DNA from: Alphaproteobacteria bacterium
GTDB lineage: Bacteria; Pseudomonadota; Alphaproteobacteria; Sphingomonadales; Sphingomonadaceae
Reading direction: 5' to 3'
Length of the DNA: 64,000 nucleotides
Assembly: GCA_030426245.1 (NCBI GenBank)
Contig: JAUHYZ010000005.1
Location: 1 to 64,000, forward strand
The notes under the pieces are model-generated. The model saw only the letters and a program-made list of their open reading frames with translations. It was not told the DNA's origin and did not search any database. The first letter of the stretch is position 1. Every line of letters begins with the position of its first letter. The position numbers and the translations under genes were made by a program. This document shows positions 20,933 to 28,548 of this stretch, in pieces.

Positions 20933-20948
20933 TGCATGATGTCATGCA
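20933..20948. promoter_or_regulatory. Perfect 16-bp palindrome upstream of sdhC
   Basis: TGCATGATGTCATGCA reads the same on both strands except for its central two bases (TGCATGA-TG-TCATGCA). It lies between the divergent prmA and sdhC genes, 124 bases before the sdhC ATG, where an operator or dimeric-regulator site would be expected. The regulator is unknown. Confidence 0.4.
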
Positions 20949-21072
20949 TTCACCGATAGGGGCGCAAGCGCTCCGAGCCAAGCCAATCGCTTGCTTCACC
21001 AGCCACATTCGTTAAGGGGAGGCAACGCCAAGCGCCCGTTTGCGGCGCACCATTTCTTACCGGGAAGCGTTC

Positions 21073-21450
21073 ATGGCCAACCGACCACTTTCGCCGCATC
21101 TGCAAATCTGGAAATGGGGGCCGCATATGCTGGTTTCCATCCTCCACCGGGTTACCGGGGATGGATTGGCGCTGGTGGGCCTGGCCGTACTGCTATGGTG
21201 GCTGGGTGCGCTGGCAAGCGGGCCGGCGGCGTACGATACCTTTACCTGGGCGGCCACGACGCCGATCGGTTATATCGTGCTGGTCGGCCTCAGCTGGGCC
21301 TTCTTCAACCATCTATGCTCGGGCCTGCGGCACTTCGTGCTGGATATCGGCGCGGGCTACGAACTCAAGACGAACAGGGTGTGGTCTGTCATCAGCCCGC
21401 TTGCGGGCATTGCTTTGACGGCTGCCTTCTGGGCGCTGCTGACACTCTGA
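21073..21450 (+). CDS. sdhC: Succinate dehydrogenase cytochrome b556 subunit SdhC
   Basis: Membrane anchor subunit of complex II that carries heme b and helps form the ubiquinone site. The 125-residue protein starts at MANRPLSPHLQIWKWG and has three membrane segments. Family motifs are SPHLQIW, MLVSILHRVTG (quinone site Ser/Arg region), and HLCSGLRHFVLDIG with the heme-ligand histidine. A further-upstream in-frame ATG at 21040 exists, but the family start fits 21073 with GGGAAG ahead of it. It begins the sdhC-sdhD-sdhA operon; sdhD follows after 13 bases. Confidence 0.95.
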   Translation: MANRPLSPHLQIWKWGPHMLVSILHRVTGDGLALVGLAVLLWWLGALASGPAAYDTFTWAATTPIGYIVLVGLSWAFFNHLCSGLRHFVLDIGAGYELKTNRVWSVISPLAGIALTAAFWALLTL

Positions 21451-21463
21451 GACAGGCGGAACA

Positions 21464-21850
21464 ATGGGCAACGGAACTTCGATAGGGCGCGTGCGCGGGC
21501 TGGGCTCCGCACATGGCGGGGCGCATCACTGGCTGCTCCAGCGCTTCACTGCGATCGGCAATGTGCTGCTGCTGGGATGGTTCGCCGTCTCGCTCGTGCT
21601 GCTGCCTTCGCTCGATTACACCACGGTCAGCGGCTGGCTGGCGGATCCGGTTCCGGCCACTGCCATGGCGCTGCTGATCGTCAGCACCTTCTGGCATGCT
21701 CGCCTGGGCCTGCAGGTGCTGGTGGAAGATTACGTGCATGAAGACGGCAACAAATTCGCCGCCATCGCCGCGCTCAACCTCGCCGTATTCGGCGGTGCGG
21801 GCTTCGGCGTGTTCTGCGTGATCCGCCTTGCGCTGGGGGGTGCCGCCTAA
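21464..21850 (+). CDS. sdhD: Succinate dehydrogenase membrane anchor SdhD
   Basis: The second membrane anchor of complex II, 128 residues with three membrane segments. The N-terminal [18 protein letters not shown] and the [17 protein letters not shown] segment with the heme/quinone histidine and the Asp-Tyr pair are typical of SdhD. The ATG has an AGGCGGA ribosome site. Its TAA stop shares an A with the sdhA ATG (TAATG), so the two are translationally coupled. Confidence 0.95.
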   Translation: MGNGTSIGRVRGLGSAHGGAHHWLLQRFTAIGNVLLLGWFAVSLVLLPSLDYTTVSGWLADPVPATAMALLIVSTFWHARLGLQVLVEDYVHEDGNKFAAIAALNLAVFGGAGFGVFCVIRLALGGAA

Positions 21851-23685
21851 TGGCCAGCCAAGAGACTTCGAGCGGCTCCACTCAGCCCGCATACAAGATT
21901 ATCGACCATACTTATGACGTGGTGGTCGTCGGCGCAGGCGGATCGGGCCTGCGCGCCACACAGGGCGCCGCAGAGGCCGGGCTGCGCACGGCCTGCATCA
22001 CCAAGGTCTTCCCCACCCGCAGCCACACCGTGGCGGCGCAGGGCGGCATCGCGGCCAGCCTGGGCAACAATACGCCGGACCACTGGACCTGGCACATGTA
22101 CGACACCGTGAAGGGGTCGGACTGGCTGGGGGACCAGGACGCGATCGAATATATGGTCCGCGAGGCGCCGCAGGCGGTGTATGAGCTGGAGCATGCCGGC
22201 GTGCCCTTCAGCCGCAATGCGGAAGGCACGATCTATCAGCGGCCCTTTGGCGGCCATATGCAGAATATGGGCGAAGGCCCGCCCGTGCAGCGCACCTGCG
22301 CCGCGGCGGACCGTACGGGTCACGCCATGCTTCATGCGCTGTACCAGCAGAGCCTGAAGCACGATGCGGATTTTTACATCGAATATTTCGCGATCGATCT
22401 GATCATGGAAAACGGCGTGTGCCGCGGCGTGATCGCGCTCTGCCTGGATGACGGATCGATCCATCGTTTCCGCAGCCATTCGGTCGTGCTGGCAACCGGC
22501 GGCTATGGCCGCTGCTATTTCACGGCCACTTCGGCCCATACCTGCACCGGCGACGGCGGCGGGATGGTGCTGCGCGCGGGCCTGCCGCTGCAGGACATGG
22601 AATTCGTCCAGTTCCACCCCACCGGCATCTATGGCGCAGGCGTGCTGATCACCGAAGGCGCGCGGGGCGAAGGCGGCTATCTCACCAATAGCGAAGGCGA
22701 ACGCTTCATGGAGCGTTATGCTCCTTCAGCGAAAGATCTGGCGAGCCGCGATGTCGTTTCGCGCAGCATGGCGCTGGAAATGCGCGAAGGGCGCGGCGTG
22801 GGCCCGGAGGGGGACTATATCCATCTCCATCTCGACCATATCGACCCGAAAGTGCTGGCAGAGCGGCTGCCGGGCATCACCGAAAGCGGCAAGATCTTTG
22901 CCGGTGTGGACCTGACGCGCCAGCCGCTGCCCGTCTGCCCCACGGTGCATTACAATATGGGCGGCATCCCCACCAATTATCACGGCGAAGTGGTGACGAT
23001 CGGCGCGGACGGCGATCCGGAAACGGTGGTCCCGGGCCTGTTTGCCGTGGGTGAGGCAGCCTGCGTATCCGTCCATGGCGCCAACCGCCTGGGCTCCAAC
23101 TCGCTGATCGATCTCGTCGTGTTCGGCCGTGCTGCCGGGCACCGCATCCGCGAGCTCGTCCAGCCCGGCACGGCGCATGACGCACTGCCGGCTGACAGCG
23201 CGGATATGGCGCTGGAACGGCTCGACCATTTCCGCCATGCCAAGGGCGGTTCGCCCACTGCCGAAATCCGCGAGGAAATGCAGCGCAACATGCAGACGCA
23301 TTGCGCGGTGTTCCGCACGGACGAGCTGATGGCCGAAGGCAAGGCGAAGCTGGCCGAAACCTACAAGCGGATGGAGGACATCCACGTTTCGGACCGTTCG
23401 CTGATCTGGAATTCGGACCTCGTCGAAACGATGGAGCTCGACAATCTGATCTCTCAGGCGGCTGTGACGATCCATGGCGCGCATAACCGCAAGGAAAGCC
23501 GCGGCGCCCATGCGCATGAAGATTATCCGGACCGCAATGACGGCGAATGGATGAAGCACACGGCGACGTGGTTCAGCGGATGGGGCGGCAAGGACGGCGC
23601 GGTGAAGATCGATTACCGCCCGGTCCACGAATATACGCTGACCGACGACGTGAAATATATCGAGCCGAAGAAGCGGGTATACTGA
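21850..23685 (+). CDS. sdhA: Succinate dehydrogenase flavoprotein subunit SdhA
   Basis: The FAD-containing subunit that oxidises succinate to fumarate in the TCA cycle. The 611-residue protein has the FAD motif [19 protein letters not shown] (about 24-42), the flavin-histidine motif [12 protein letters not shown] (about 58-69), and the active-site region [15 protein letters not shown] and [15 protein letters not shown]. The C-terminal [18 protein letters not shown] stretch is also typical. All catalytic motifs are intact. The expected iron-sulfur subunit gene (sdhB) does not follow; an unrelated small lipoprotein gene does. Confidence 0.97.
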   Translation: MASQETSSGSTQPAYKIIDHTYDVVVVGAGGSGLRATQGAAEAGLRTACITKVFPTRSHTVAAQGGIAASLGNNTPDHWTWHMYDTVKGSDWLGDQDAIEYMVREAPQAVYELEHAGVPFSRNAEGTIYQRPFGGHMQNMGEGPPVQRTCAAADRTGHAMLHALYQQSLKHDADFYIEYFAIDLIMENGVCRGVIALCLDDGSIHRFRSHSVVLATGGYGRCYFTATSAHTCTGDGGGMVLRAGLPLQDMEFVQFHPTGIYGAGVLITEGARGEGGYLTNSEGERFMERYAPSAKDLASRDVVSRSMALEMREGRGVGPEGDYIHLHLDHIDPKVLAERLPGITESGKIFAGVDLTRQPLPVCPTVHYNMGGIPTNYHGEVVTIGADGDPETVVPGLFAVGEAACVSVHGANRLGSNSLIDLVVFGRAAGHRIRELVQPGTAHDALPADSADMALERLDHFRHAKGGSPTAEIREEMQRNMQTHCAVFRTDELMAEGKAKLAETYKRMEDIHVSDRSLIWNSDLVETMELDNLISQAAVTIHGAHNRKESRGAHAHEDYPDRNDGEWMKHTATWFSGWGGKDGAVKIDYRPVHEYTLTDDVKYIEPKKRVY

Positions 23686-23686
23686 T

Positions 23687-23700
23687 CCGGTTGCAACCGG
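23687..23700. terminator. Palindrome just after sdhA, possible attenuator or terminator stem
   Basis: CCGGTTGCAACCGG is a perfect 14-base palindrome two bases after the sdhA stop. It can form a seven-pair stem in RNA with little loop, or serve as a protein site; no poly-U follows, so a classical intrinsic terminator is not supported. Confidence 0.3.
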
Positions 23701-23747
23701 CAGCCGGGACCATTGGCTTCGCTGGGCCTGCAGCGTAGGAGGCTGCC

Positions 23748-24173
23748 ATGCGATTGAGGATCGGACTGCTCGGCTTGCTGCCGCTTGCGGCCTGCACGCA
23801 GAATATGCCGGAGCCGGAATCGGCTCCTCCGCCGCAGGATTGCCCGGTGCTGGACAGCCGTAATTGGCATGCCTGGATCGACGCGATGCCGGGACCCGAT
23901 CCAGAACGCACGCTCAACATTTCCGGCGAAGTGGATCTGCCGGCGGCAGGCTATGAAGCGAGCCTGAAGGCGGGGCCTTCAGATCGGGCCATGCCGCCCG
24001 GCCAGCGCTTCGAACTGGAGCTGACCCCGCCTGAGGGCATGGCGGCTCAGGTGGTCACGCCAACGCCGGTGAAATATCGCGCAAAGGCCAGCTATCCCGC
24101 CTACCGCGTCATCACGATTACATGTGCGGGGCAGGAAATCGCGACAATGCCGGATGTCATGGTGGCGGAGTAG
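23748..24173 (+). CDS. Small lipoprotein, 141 aa, unknown function
   Basis: A lipoprotein signal peptide (LGLLPLAACTQN, lipobox at residues ~13-16) and a strong TAGGAGG ribosome site make this a convincing gene. The mature part has two cysteines spaced apart (DCPVLDSRNWHAWIDAMPG early and ITITCAGQ late), probably a disulfide, and a beta-rich centre (VDLPAAGYEASLKAG). It is 62 bases after sdhA, in the position where sdhB would be expected, but it is no iron-sulfur protein. Function unknown. Confidence 0.75.
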   Translation: MRLRIGLLGLLPLAACTQNMPEPESAPPPQDCPVLDSRNWHAWIDAMPGPDPERTLNISGEVDLPAAGYEASLKAGPSDRAMPPGQRFELELTPPEGMAAQVVTPTPVKYRAKASYPAYRVITITCAGQEIATMPDVMVAE

Positions 24174-24206
24174 ACGGGCCAGGGATCGTACGCCGGACCT
24201 CGCATT

Positions 24207-24668
24207 ATGACCGAGCCGCTCGCCCAGAATTTGCGCCAGACACTCGAAATGGTGGCCGAGCGGATGACCGCCGCGAAGGATCCATGGTGGATCATCGGCA
24301 GTTCCGCCGTGGCGCTTCACGGTTGCCCGGTTAGTCCCGCGGACGTGGATGTGTTGCTCTCGGTAAGGGATGCACGCGCGCTACTGAATTACGGCGATGT
24401 GGCCGAGAAATCGCGCATCAACGATGCCTTGTTCACGTCGGAAATCTATGCGGAATGGGCCGGTCCTCCGCTGACGGTTGAGTTCATGGCGGGCTTGCGG
24501 GTTCGCGGCCCGTCCGCCTGGGAAATTGTGTTGCCGGTATCGCGCGAGGAATGCCGTGTCGGGAGCGCGATACTTTACGTTCCCGGCAGCGTGGACTTGC
24601 GATCGATTTTGCACCGCTTCGGGCGGGAGAAAGATATCCAGAAGGCCGCCCTGCTGGCAGCGATCTAA
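24207..24668 (+). CDS. Minimal nucleotidyltransferase-fold protein
   Basis: A 153-residue protein with the core of the DNA-polymerase-beta-like nucleotidyltransferase superfamily. WWIIGSSAVALHG (residues ~27-39) carries the G-S motif and PADVDVLLSV (~43-52) the D-x-D metal motif. The third carboxylate may be the Glu in LTVEFMAGL. Such minimal NTases often act as antitoxins or toxins with HEPN partners, but no HEPN gene is adjacent. It converges with the cyclophilin gene and overlaps its stop by four bases. It is 33 bases after the lipoprotein, so it may be in the same transcript. Confidence 0.65.
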   Translation: MTEPLAQNLRQTLEMVAERMTAAKDPWWIIGSSAVALHGCPVSPADVDVLLSVRDARALLNYGDVAEKSRINDALFTSEIYAEWAGPPLTVEFMAGLRVRGPSAWEIVLPVSREECRVGSAILYVPGSVDLRSILHRFGREKDIQKAALLAAI

Positions 24669-25348
24669 GGCGCCTCGATCTCCACCACGCGCCGCACACT
24701 GACGATTGTCACCGGATCGGCCAGCATCTGCCCTTTCATCATCCCTTCGCCTTCCTCGGGATCGATCGGCTCGTTCCAGATCGCCCGGACCGTATCCATG
24801 CCCGAAACGACATGGCCGAAGGCGGCATAGCCCGCGCGCAAATCCGGATCGTCGGAGGTGGGATCGGCGTCGAGCCCCTCCAGCGGGCCGAGCAGGATCG
24901 AGAAATCGGCATTGGCCGTGCCCGGCTCTCCCCGGGCCATGGAAATCGCGCCTTTTGTATGCAGCACGCCGGTCTCGCTGGTCGGCTCATGTGGGATGGA
25001 TGGCAGGATCCGCGCCGGATCCCAACGCGCGCCGCCCTGGACCAGGCCATTGGGCTGCTCCCCCCAGTCCAGCTTCATCGCCCGGTAGAACACGGTTCCG
25101 TCCAGACGGCCTTCATCGGCATAGCGCAGGAAATTCTTCGCCGTGATCGGTGCGCGCTCGGTCTCCAGCGCGACCACGATCAGGCCCCGCTCGGTAAGGA
25201 TCGCGACTTCTGTCGTATCCGGGGCCGTCTGCGGCTCTTCCGCCGGAGCAGCAGGCGCAGCGGGGGCCTGTGCGGCGTTCTGGGCAGAGACGCTTGCAGG
25301 GGAAGCAAACAGAAGAATGGCCGCCAGCGCGGCGAATCGGTTGGTCAT
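24665..25348 (-). CDS. Periplasmic cyclophilin-type peptidyl-prolyl isomerase
   Basis: A 227-residue secreted isomerase that catalyses proline cis-trans isomerisation in envelope proteins. It has a Sec signal peptide (FAALAAILLFASPASVSAQ), then an Ala/Pro-rich linker (residues ~22-45), then the cyclophilin domain. Motifs include APITAKNFLRYADEGRLDGTVFYR, GGARWDPARI, GAISMARGEPGTANADFSI and AAFGHVVSGMDTV. Those carry the catalytic Arg equivalent (FYR) and the conserved SFxI-like ADFSI core. It has an unusual insertion of acidic residues before the end. Its stop overlaps the converging NTase gene. Confidence 0.88.
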   Translation of the reverse strand: MTNRFAALAAILLFASPASVSAQNAAQAPAAPAAPAEEPQTAPDTTEVAILTERGLIVVALETERAPITAKNFLRYADEGRLDGTVFYRAMKLDWGEQPNGLVQGGARWDPARILPSIPHEPTSETGVLHTKGAISMARGEPGTANADFSILLGPLEGLDADPTSDDPDLRAGYAAFGHVVSGMDTVRAIWNEPIDPEEGEGMMKGQMLADPVTIVSVRRVVEIEAP

Positions 25349-25463
25349 TGCATGACAATGCCAAGGGAAGTGGCTTTGCCGCCAGCCCTGGATGGCAGAT
25401 AATCGACTCGCTTGACTCCGCGGCCCAATTCGCCGCAGCCTGCGTCAATCGGGGGATAGATGT

Positions 25464-26501
25464 ATGAAGCGCTTGATTGCAGGGCTGCTTCTGGTGGCAT
25501 CGCTCGGATCGATAGCCTGGGCTCAGGCCGATACCGAGCCCGTTCAGCCTGCGCCGCATATTTCGGTTTGGCCTTCGCTTGGTACCGGTCCCACACCGAG
25601 TATGCGGCAGGCGAGCCTGGCGCTGGGGCCGGAGCTGCAACGGGGGCGCTCGGCCCGGCAGATGCTGGAGGAGCGGCGCAGATTGGATGAGGCATTTGCC
25701 GCCCTTCGGCCGCATCGCAAGGGCGAGGTCGATGCCTATGTTCTGGCCGTTGCGCTGGACAGCGACCCGGTATTCGGCCGCGAAGCGCGTGAAGCAGGCC
25801 GGGTGCTCGCCCGCCGCTACGGCGCGGAGGGGCGGGTGCTGACGCTGGCCGGGCCGGATGGACGCTCGGCAGGATTGCCGAGAGGCTCGATAACGTCGCT
25901 CACGCTGGCCCTGGCGCGCATCGCCGAACTGATGGACCCGGGGGAAGATGTGCTGGTGCTCTATTCGACTAGCCACGGCACGCCGGACGGCCTGGCCTAT
26001 CATGACAGCGACTACGGCTATGGCATTCTTTCGCCCTACCGGCTGCGCAGCATATTGGAGGAACTGGGAATCGAGCGCCGTATCCTGCTGCTCAGCGCAT
26101 GCTATTCGGGCATTTTCCTACCGGCGCTGGCGAGCCCGGACACCGCCATGATCACGGCGGCTTCGGCCCAGAGCATGTCGTTCGGCTGTTTCGCGGAGAA
26201 TGACTGGACATTTTTCGGCGATGCGCTGGTCAACCACGCAATGCGCAAGCCCCTGCCGCTGCGGCAGGCGGCGATGCAGGCGCGCGGCACGATCGCGGGA
26301 TGGGAAAGCGAATACGAACTGGATGCATCCGATCCGCAGATCGCGATCGGCACCGATGTCAATGGCTGGCTCACAAAGTTGGAAGGGCGCCTGCCCAGGA
26401 ATGCAACGGAGCCTGTCGGAATGCCGGCAACGCATTCGATAGAAACCGCTTCCCGGATTGCCGCAGCAAGAAGGGGCGAAGGGGTGCAGCTGGGCCGGTG
26501 A
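25464..26501 (+). CDS. Secreted peptidase C13 (legumain-like) family protein
   Basis: A 345-residue protein with a Sec signal peptide (LIAGLLLVASLGSIAWAQA). The caspase-like fold of clan CD is suggested by VYLVY-like VLVLYSTSHGTPDGLAY, which carries the catalytic histidine at about residue 171, and ILLLSACYSGIFLPAL, which holds the nucleophilic cysteine at about residue 213. Both sites are intact. The family (peptidase C13) is known from eukaryotic vacuolar enzymes but occurs in alphaproteobacteria without a defined role. Envelope processing is plausible. Spacing before the catalytic pair contains an RSAGLPRGSI stretch. The ATG follows a GGGGGA site. It is divergent from the cyclophilin gene. 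Confidence 0.82.
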   Translation: MKRLIAGLLLVASLGSIAWAQADTEPVQPAPHISVWPSLGTGPTPSMRQASLALGPELQRGRSARQMLEERRRLDEAFAALRPHRKGEVDAYVLAVALDSDPVFGREAREAGRVLARRYGAEGRVLTLAGPDGRSAGLPRGSITSLTLALARIAELMDPGEDVLVLYSTSHGTPDGLAYHDSDYGYGILSPYRLRSILEELGIERRILLLSACYSGIFLPALASPDTAMITAASAQSMSFGCFAENDWTFFGDALVNHAMRKPLPLRQAAMQARGTIAGWESEYELDASDPQIAIGTDVNGWLTKLEGRLPRNATEPVGMPATHSIETASRIAAARRGEGVQLGR

Positions 26502-26519
26502 AGCCCGTGCGCGGCGGCG

Positions 26520-27152
26520 TCAGCTGCCAGCGCTGTCGATCAGGGTCAGAATATCGGCATTGGACGGGCGGACGCGAAAATCGGTCGTCACATGCTTTGC
26601 CGCCACCGTCCCGTCAGGGGCGAGCACCAGAGTGGATGCGCGCGGTACGCCGAAAGCCTTGCTGTCCTCCCCATATTCGGGATCGCGCAGGCGAAGCTCG
26701 TCGATCATCGCGCTGCCTTCATCACTCAGCATCGTGAAGCCGATGTCCTGGTTCAGCGCGAAATCGGCCAGCGTTTCCGGATCGTCGTAAGACAGGCTCG
26801 CCAGCGCATAGCCGCGGCTTGCCACGTCCTGCTCGATTTCCGACGTCTGGATCAGCTGCGCCTTGCAATAGCCGCACCAGTCGGCGGAGCGGACCAGCAT
26901 AAGCACCAGGCCGTTCTCTCCCATCTGATCTGCCAGCGATGTCGCTTCTCCCTGGCTGTCCCGCAAAGGCTGTTCCAGCGGAGCCCGCTGGCCCAATGCA
27001 ATGCCGACATCGATACCTGTGGCGATCCCGCCCTGCTCCGCAGGCTCTTCCTGCAGGGTCGGGGTTTCCGCGCGATTGTCCATCAGGGTCATGGCGCCGA
27101 TCACGACCAGAATCCCGACGGCTATGGAAGCGGCAATCCGTGTGTTCGACAT
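26520..27152 (-). CDS. Membrane-anchored thioredoxin-fold (AhpC/TSA-like) protein
   Basis: A 210-residue protein with one N-terminal membrane segment (ASIAVGILVVIGAMTLM, about 7-24), so the domain should face the periplasm. A peroxiredoxin/thioredoxin-like fold is shown by VLMLVRSADWCGYCKAQL, with the redox pair C93-x-x-C96, and by a cis-proline region (GVPRASTLVLAPDGTVAAKHV). It probably acts as a thiol-disulfide oxidoreductase or a peroxiredoxin-like protein. A strong GGAGAGGA ribosome site precedes the ATG. It follows an alpha-hydroxy acid dehydrogenase gene on the same strand after 21 bases, so the two may form an operon. Confidence 0.82.
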   Translation of the reverse strand: MSNTRIAASIAVGILVVIGAMTLMDNRAETPTLQEEPAEQGGIATGIDVGIALGQRAPLEQPLRDSQGEATSLADQMGENGLVLMLVRSADWCGYCKAQLIQTSEIEQDVASRGYALASLSYDDPETLADFALNQDIGFTMLSDEGSAMIDELRLRDPEYGEDSKAFGVPRASTLVLAPDGTVAAKHVTTDFRVRPSNADILTLIDSAGS

Positions 27153-27173
27153 AGTTTGGCATTCCTCTCCGGC

Positions 27174-28355
27174 CTAACGCCAGCGCAGATTTTCCCGCGT
27201 CAGGTCCGCAATGCTGCGCGCGCCCATCAATTGCATGTCGCGCCTGATTTCCTCTTCCAATATCGTGATTGCACGGTCTACGCCAGCTTGGCCTGCCGCG
27301 GCGAGCGCGTAGAGATAGAGCCTCCCGCCCGAGACGGCCTTGGCGCCCACGCTGAGCGCTTTGAGGATATGCGAGCCGCGGCGCACGCCGCCATCCAGGA
27401 TCACATCGACCCGGTCGCCCACGGCGTCGACGATCTCGGCAAGCTGATCGAACGGCGCGCGCGCTCCGTCCAGCTGCCGCCCGCCATGATTGGAAACCCA
27501 TATGGCATCGCAGCCCATATCGGCGGCGCGGCGCGCATCCTCTACCGACATGATCCCCTTCAGGGCGAACGTGCCGCCCCAATCTTCGCGCAGCTTTTCC
27601 GCATCCTTCCAGTCCATCGAACGGTCCAGCATGGAATTGAAGTAATCCTGGATGGAGATCGACTGGCCGCTGCCCGCATCGATATAGGCCTCCAGATTGG
27701 GGAGGGAGAAGCTTTCACGGAATACATAGTCGAAGGCCCAGCGCGGTTTGGTGGCGTAGGAAAACAGGCTCGCCGCCGTGAATTTGGGCGGGGTGGTAAA
27801 GCCGGTGCGCTTGCAGCGTTCGCGGTTGCCCGAAACGATCGTGTCCACCGTCAGCGCCACGGCGTCGAAATTCGCCTCCCGCGCCTGTTCCAGCAGCGCG
27901 GCGTTCAGCCCCCTGTCCTTGTGAAAGTAATATTGCAGCATCTTGGGGCCGCTGAAGCGCTCCCCTATTTCCTTCATGCCGACGCTGCCCAAGCTGGAAA
28001 TTCCGAACCACAGGCCGAACTTCTCCGCCACGGCGGCCACGGCGCGCTCACCCTGCCAGTGGAACAGGCGCTGCAAAGCCGTGGGGGATAGCATCAGGGG
28101 CAGGGGGGTCTTCTTGCCCATCACGGTCACGGAAGTGTCGATTTCATCCACCCCGGCCAGGACATTGGGCACCAGATCGCAATCGTTGAAGGCGCTGGTG
28201 TTGCGCGCCTTGGTCACCTCGTCGTCGCCGGCACCGTCGATGTAGTGAAACACGGGGAAGGGCAGCTTGCGGTGGGCGAGTAGGCGGAAATCCTCGATAT
28301 TGTGGCAATCGTGCAGGCTCGCGACCTTGCGCGGCGGGGCAATGCTGCGGCTCAT
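27174..28355 (-). CDS. FMN-dependent alpha-hydroxy acid dehydrogenase (L-lactate dehydrogenase-like)
   Basis: A 393-residue member of the FMN-dependent alpha-hydroxy acid oxidase/dehydrogenase family (L-lactate, glycolate, mandelate). Key features are PLMLSPTALQRLFHWQGE, the FMN region AVALTVDTIVSGNRERCKR, the catalytic histidine in WVSNHGGRQLDGARAP and the phosphate-binding ILDGGVRRGSHILKALS loop (about 317-333). Length and motif order are those of LldD-like enzymes, which feed electrons into the respiratory chain, but the exact substrate is undecided. A CAGGAGG ribosome site precedes the ATG. The gene is divergent from creD and leads a two-gene unit with the thioredoxin-fold protein. Confidence 0.88.
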   Translation of the reverse strand: MSRSIAPPRKVASLHDCHNIEDFRLLAHRKLPFPVFHYIDGAGDDEVTKARNTSAFNDCDLVPNVLAGVDEIDTSVTVMGKKTPLPLMLSPTALQRLFHWQGERAVAAVAEKFGLWFGISSLGSVGMKEIGERFSGPKMLQYYFHKDRGLNAALLEQAREANFDAVALTVDTIVSGNRERCKRTGFTTPPKFTAASLFSYATKPRWAFDYVFRESFSLPNLEAYIDAGSGQSISIQDYFNSMLDRSMDWKDAEKLREDWGGTFALKGIMSVEDARRAADMGCDAIWVSNHGGRQLDGARAPFDQLAEIVDAVGDRVDVILDGGVRRGSHILKALSVGAKAVSGGRLYLYALAAAGQAGVDRAITILEEEIRRDMQLMGARSIADLTRENLRWR

Positions 28356-28484
28356 GGCGTGCTGTCCTCCTGTCCGGCCCCCGCCTTAGCGCCTGGGCCG
28401 GATTTGGCAAAGCGCGGCGGTCCCTTGCTGCCCCGCCGTTAGGTTCCGGTTCAGCCATGCGGCGGCAGATGCGGGCCAAGAGAG

Positions 28485-28511
28485 TTCACACACCGTTCAT
28501 TCATCGTTCGT
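28485..28511 (+). promoter_or_regulatory. Phased direct repeats resembling a CreB (cre-tag) site before creD
   Basis: TTCAC at 28485-28489, TTCAT at 28496-28500 and TTCGT at 28507-28511 repeat with exactly six bases between them (11-base periodicity). CreB-type regulators recognise TTCAC-N6-TTCAC, and creD is a classic target, so position and spacing agree. The second and third copies are imperfect. The array ends 38 bases before the creD ATG. Confidence 0.5.
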
Positions 28512-28548
28512 AGAGAACGGTTCGTCGCTACAGCGAGGGAGTGATGCG

